Shown here piece by piece: positions 63,756 through 64,000 of a stretch of DNA of 64,000 bases. The stretch is from positions 744,001-808,000 of the forward strand of contig NZ_MDJS01000002.1 of assembly GCF_001705515.1 (NCBI RefSeq), read 5' to 3'. Below the pieces are notes generated by a model, which saw nothing but the letters and a program-made list of their open reading frames with translations, made no database searches and was not told where the DNA came from. The position numbers were made by a program, and so were the translations under genes. Numbering within the stretch: the first letter of the stretch is position 1; each line of letters begins with the position of its first letter. The stretch is from Mucilaginibacter sp. PPCGB 2223 (GTDB lineage: Bacteria > Bacteroidota > Bacteroidia > Sphingobacteriales > Sphingobacteriaceae).

Positions 63756-64000
63756 TTATATCGCCGGGTTTTGGCTGTACTCCTGCCAAAGGGCTTCTAC
63801 GGTGCTGCCGGTATACTCAACCCACAGTTCGGGCTTATAGGTGCCTTCGCGCATGTGTTTATCCAGTTTTTTTACGATGTCTTTTTTCTTATTCTTCTCC
63901 AACCAAACCAAAAAGCGCGCAGTAACGCGGTAGGCATTGGTATAGCTTTGGGTTGGTTTAAAAGCAGGCAGTGTCCAGTTAGCGGGGCCGTTATTGATGC
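63756..64000 (-). CDS. Basic secretory protein homologue, 5' end cut by window
   Basis: The last 80 codons of a leftward gene; the frame stays open to base 64000. The readable C-terminus NNGPANWTLPAFKPTQSYTN, AYRVTARFLVWLEKN, LDKHMREGTYKPELWVEYTG and VEALWQEY matches the plant-type basic secretory protein / peptidase family (PF04450), which holds a zincin-like fold. The HExxH site would lie upstream, outside the window. Expected to be secreted. Confidence 0.8.
   Translation of the reverse strand, partial: INNGPANWTLPAFKPTQSYTNAYRVTARFLVWLEKNKKKDIVKKLDKHMREGTYKPELWVEYTGSTVEALWQEYSQNPAI

Overview
The window is chromosomal DNA of a Bacteroidota bacterium, most likely family Sphingobacteriaceae (Mucilaginibacter- or Pedobacter-like). 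The signs are a SusC/SusD pair, many secreted glycoside hydrolases and polysaccharide lyases, a PorP/SprF protein with a gliding-type C-terminal sorting domain (type IX secretion), DUF4199/DUF3943-type proteins, a TAnnTTTG -7 promoter box and starts that lack a Shine-Dalgarno sequence. No rRNA, phage or CRISPR array is visible; one tRNA gene (Ser, GGA) is present.

Layout. 1-7.4 kb: rightward carbohydrate operon with GH3 (cut by the left edge), an alginate/glucuronan-lyase-like protein, GH88 unsaturated glucuronyl hydrolase, a DUF5009 membrane acyltransferase-like protein, a GH18 chitinase and a PL6 lyase. 7.4-11.9 kb: leftward beta-helix protein and GH78 rhamnosidase. 12-14.7 kb: AlkD-like repair protein and a GAF/PAS histidine kinase. 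15-25 kb: SusC/SusD, AraC regulator, VOC protein, and a two-component pair whose sensor carries a beta-propeller and Y_Y_Y region. 25-35 kb: small secreted proteins, a secreted amidotransferase-like protein, a toxin-like protein with a disordered leader, GH2, an aldo/keto reductase with a divergent AraC regulator, and a decayed REP-associated transposase (RAYT) between two inverted REP hairpins. 35-39 kb: four-gene PorP/adhesin operon. 39.5-49 kb: copper/silver resistance cluster (permease, HMA-AraC regulator, HYC_CC_PP-like protein, metal-binding protein, CusA-type pump, TolC-like channel and two tandem CusB-like adaptors). 49.3-51.4 kb: tRNA-Ser and a second leader-bearing protein with an HExxH site. 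51.5-64 kb: ArsR/SRPBCC/hydrolase operon, a membrane-anchored LuxR regulator, DUF4199, a nitrilase-fold enzyme, polyprenyl synthase, TerC, diadenylate cyclase CdaA, M1 aminopeptidase, peroxiredoxin-like protein, DUF3943 and the end of a basic-secretory-protein homologue.

How it works together. The left operon reads as a system that depolymerises a uronic-acid polymer with lyases, removes unsaturated glucuronyl ends (GH88), and handles beta-glucosides and chitin. The SusC/D pair and hybrid sensor pair may serve a related glycan, but linkage is only positional. The metal cluster exports Cu(I)/Ag(I): the pump keeps all three methionines at the CusA substrate-site positions.

Most unusual points: two orphan proteins whose N-terminal leaders resemble those of DUF4157-type cargo of extracellular contractile injection systems, one with a candidate nuclease domain and one with a candidate metallopeptidase domain; the RAYT/REP unit; a dispersed repeat present twice in opposite orientation; and three hairpins that share a CTCGC loop and an AAAGC..CTTT frame with different stems.
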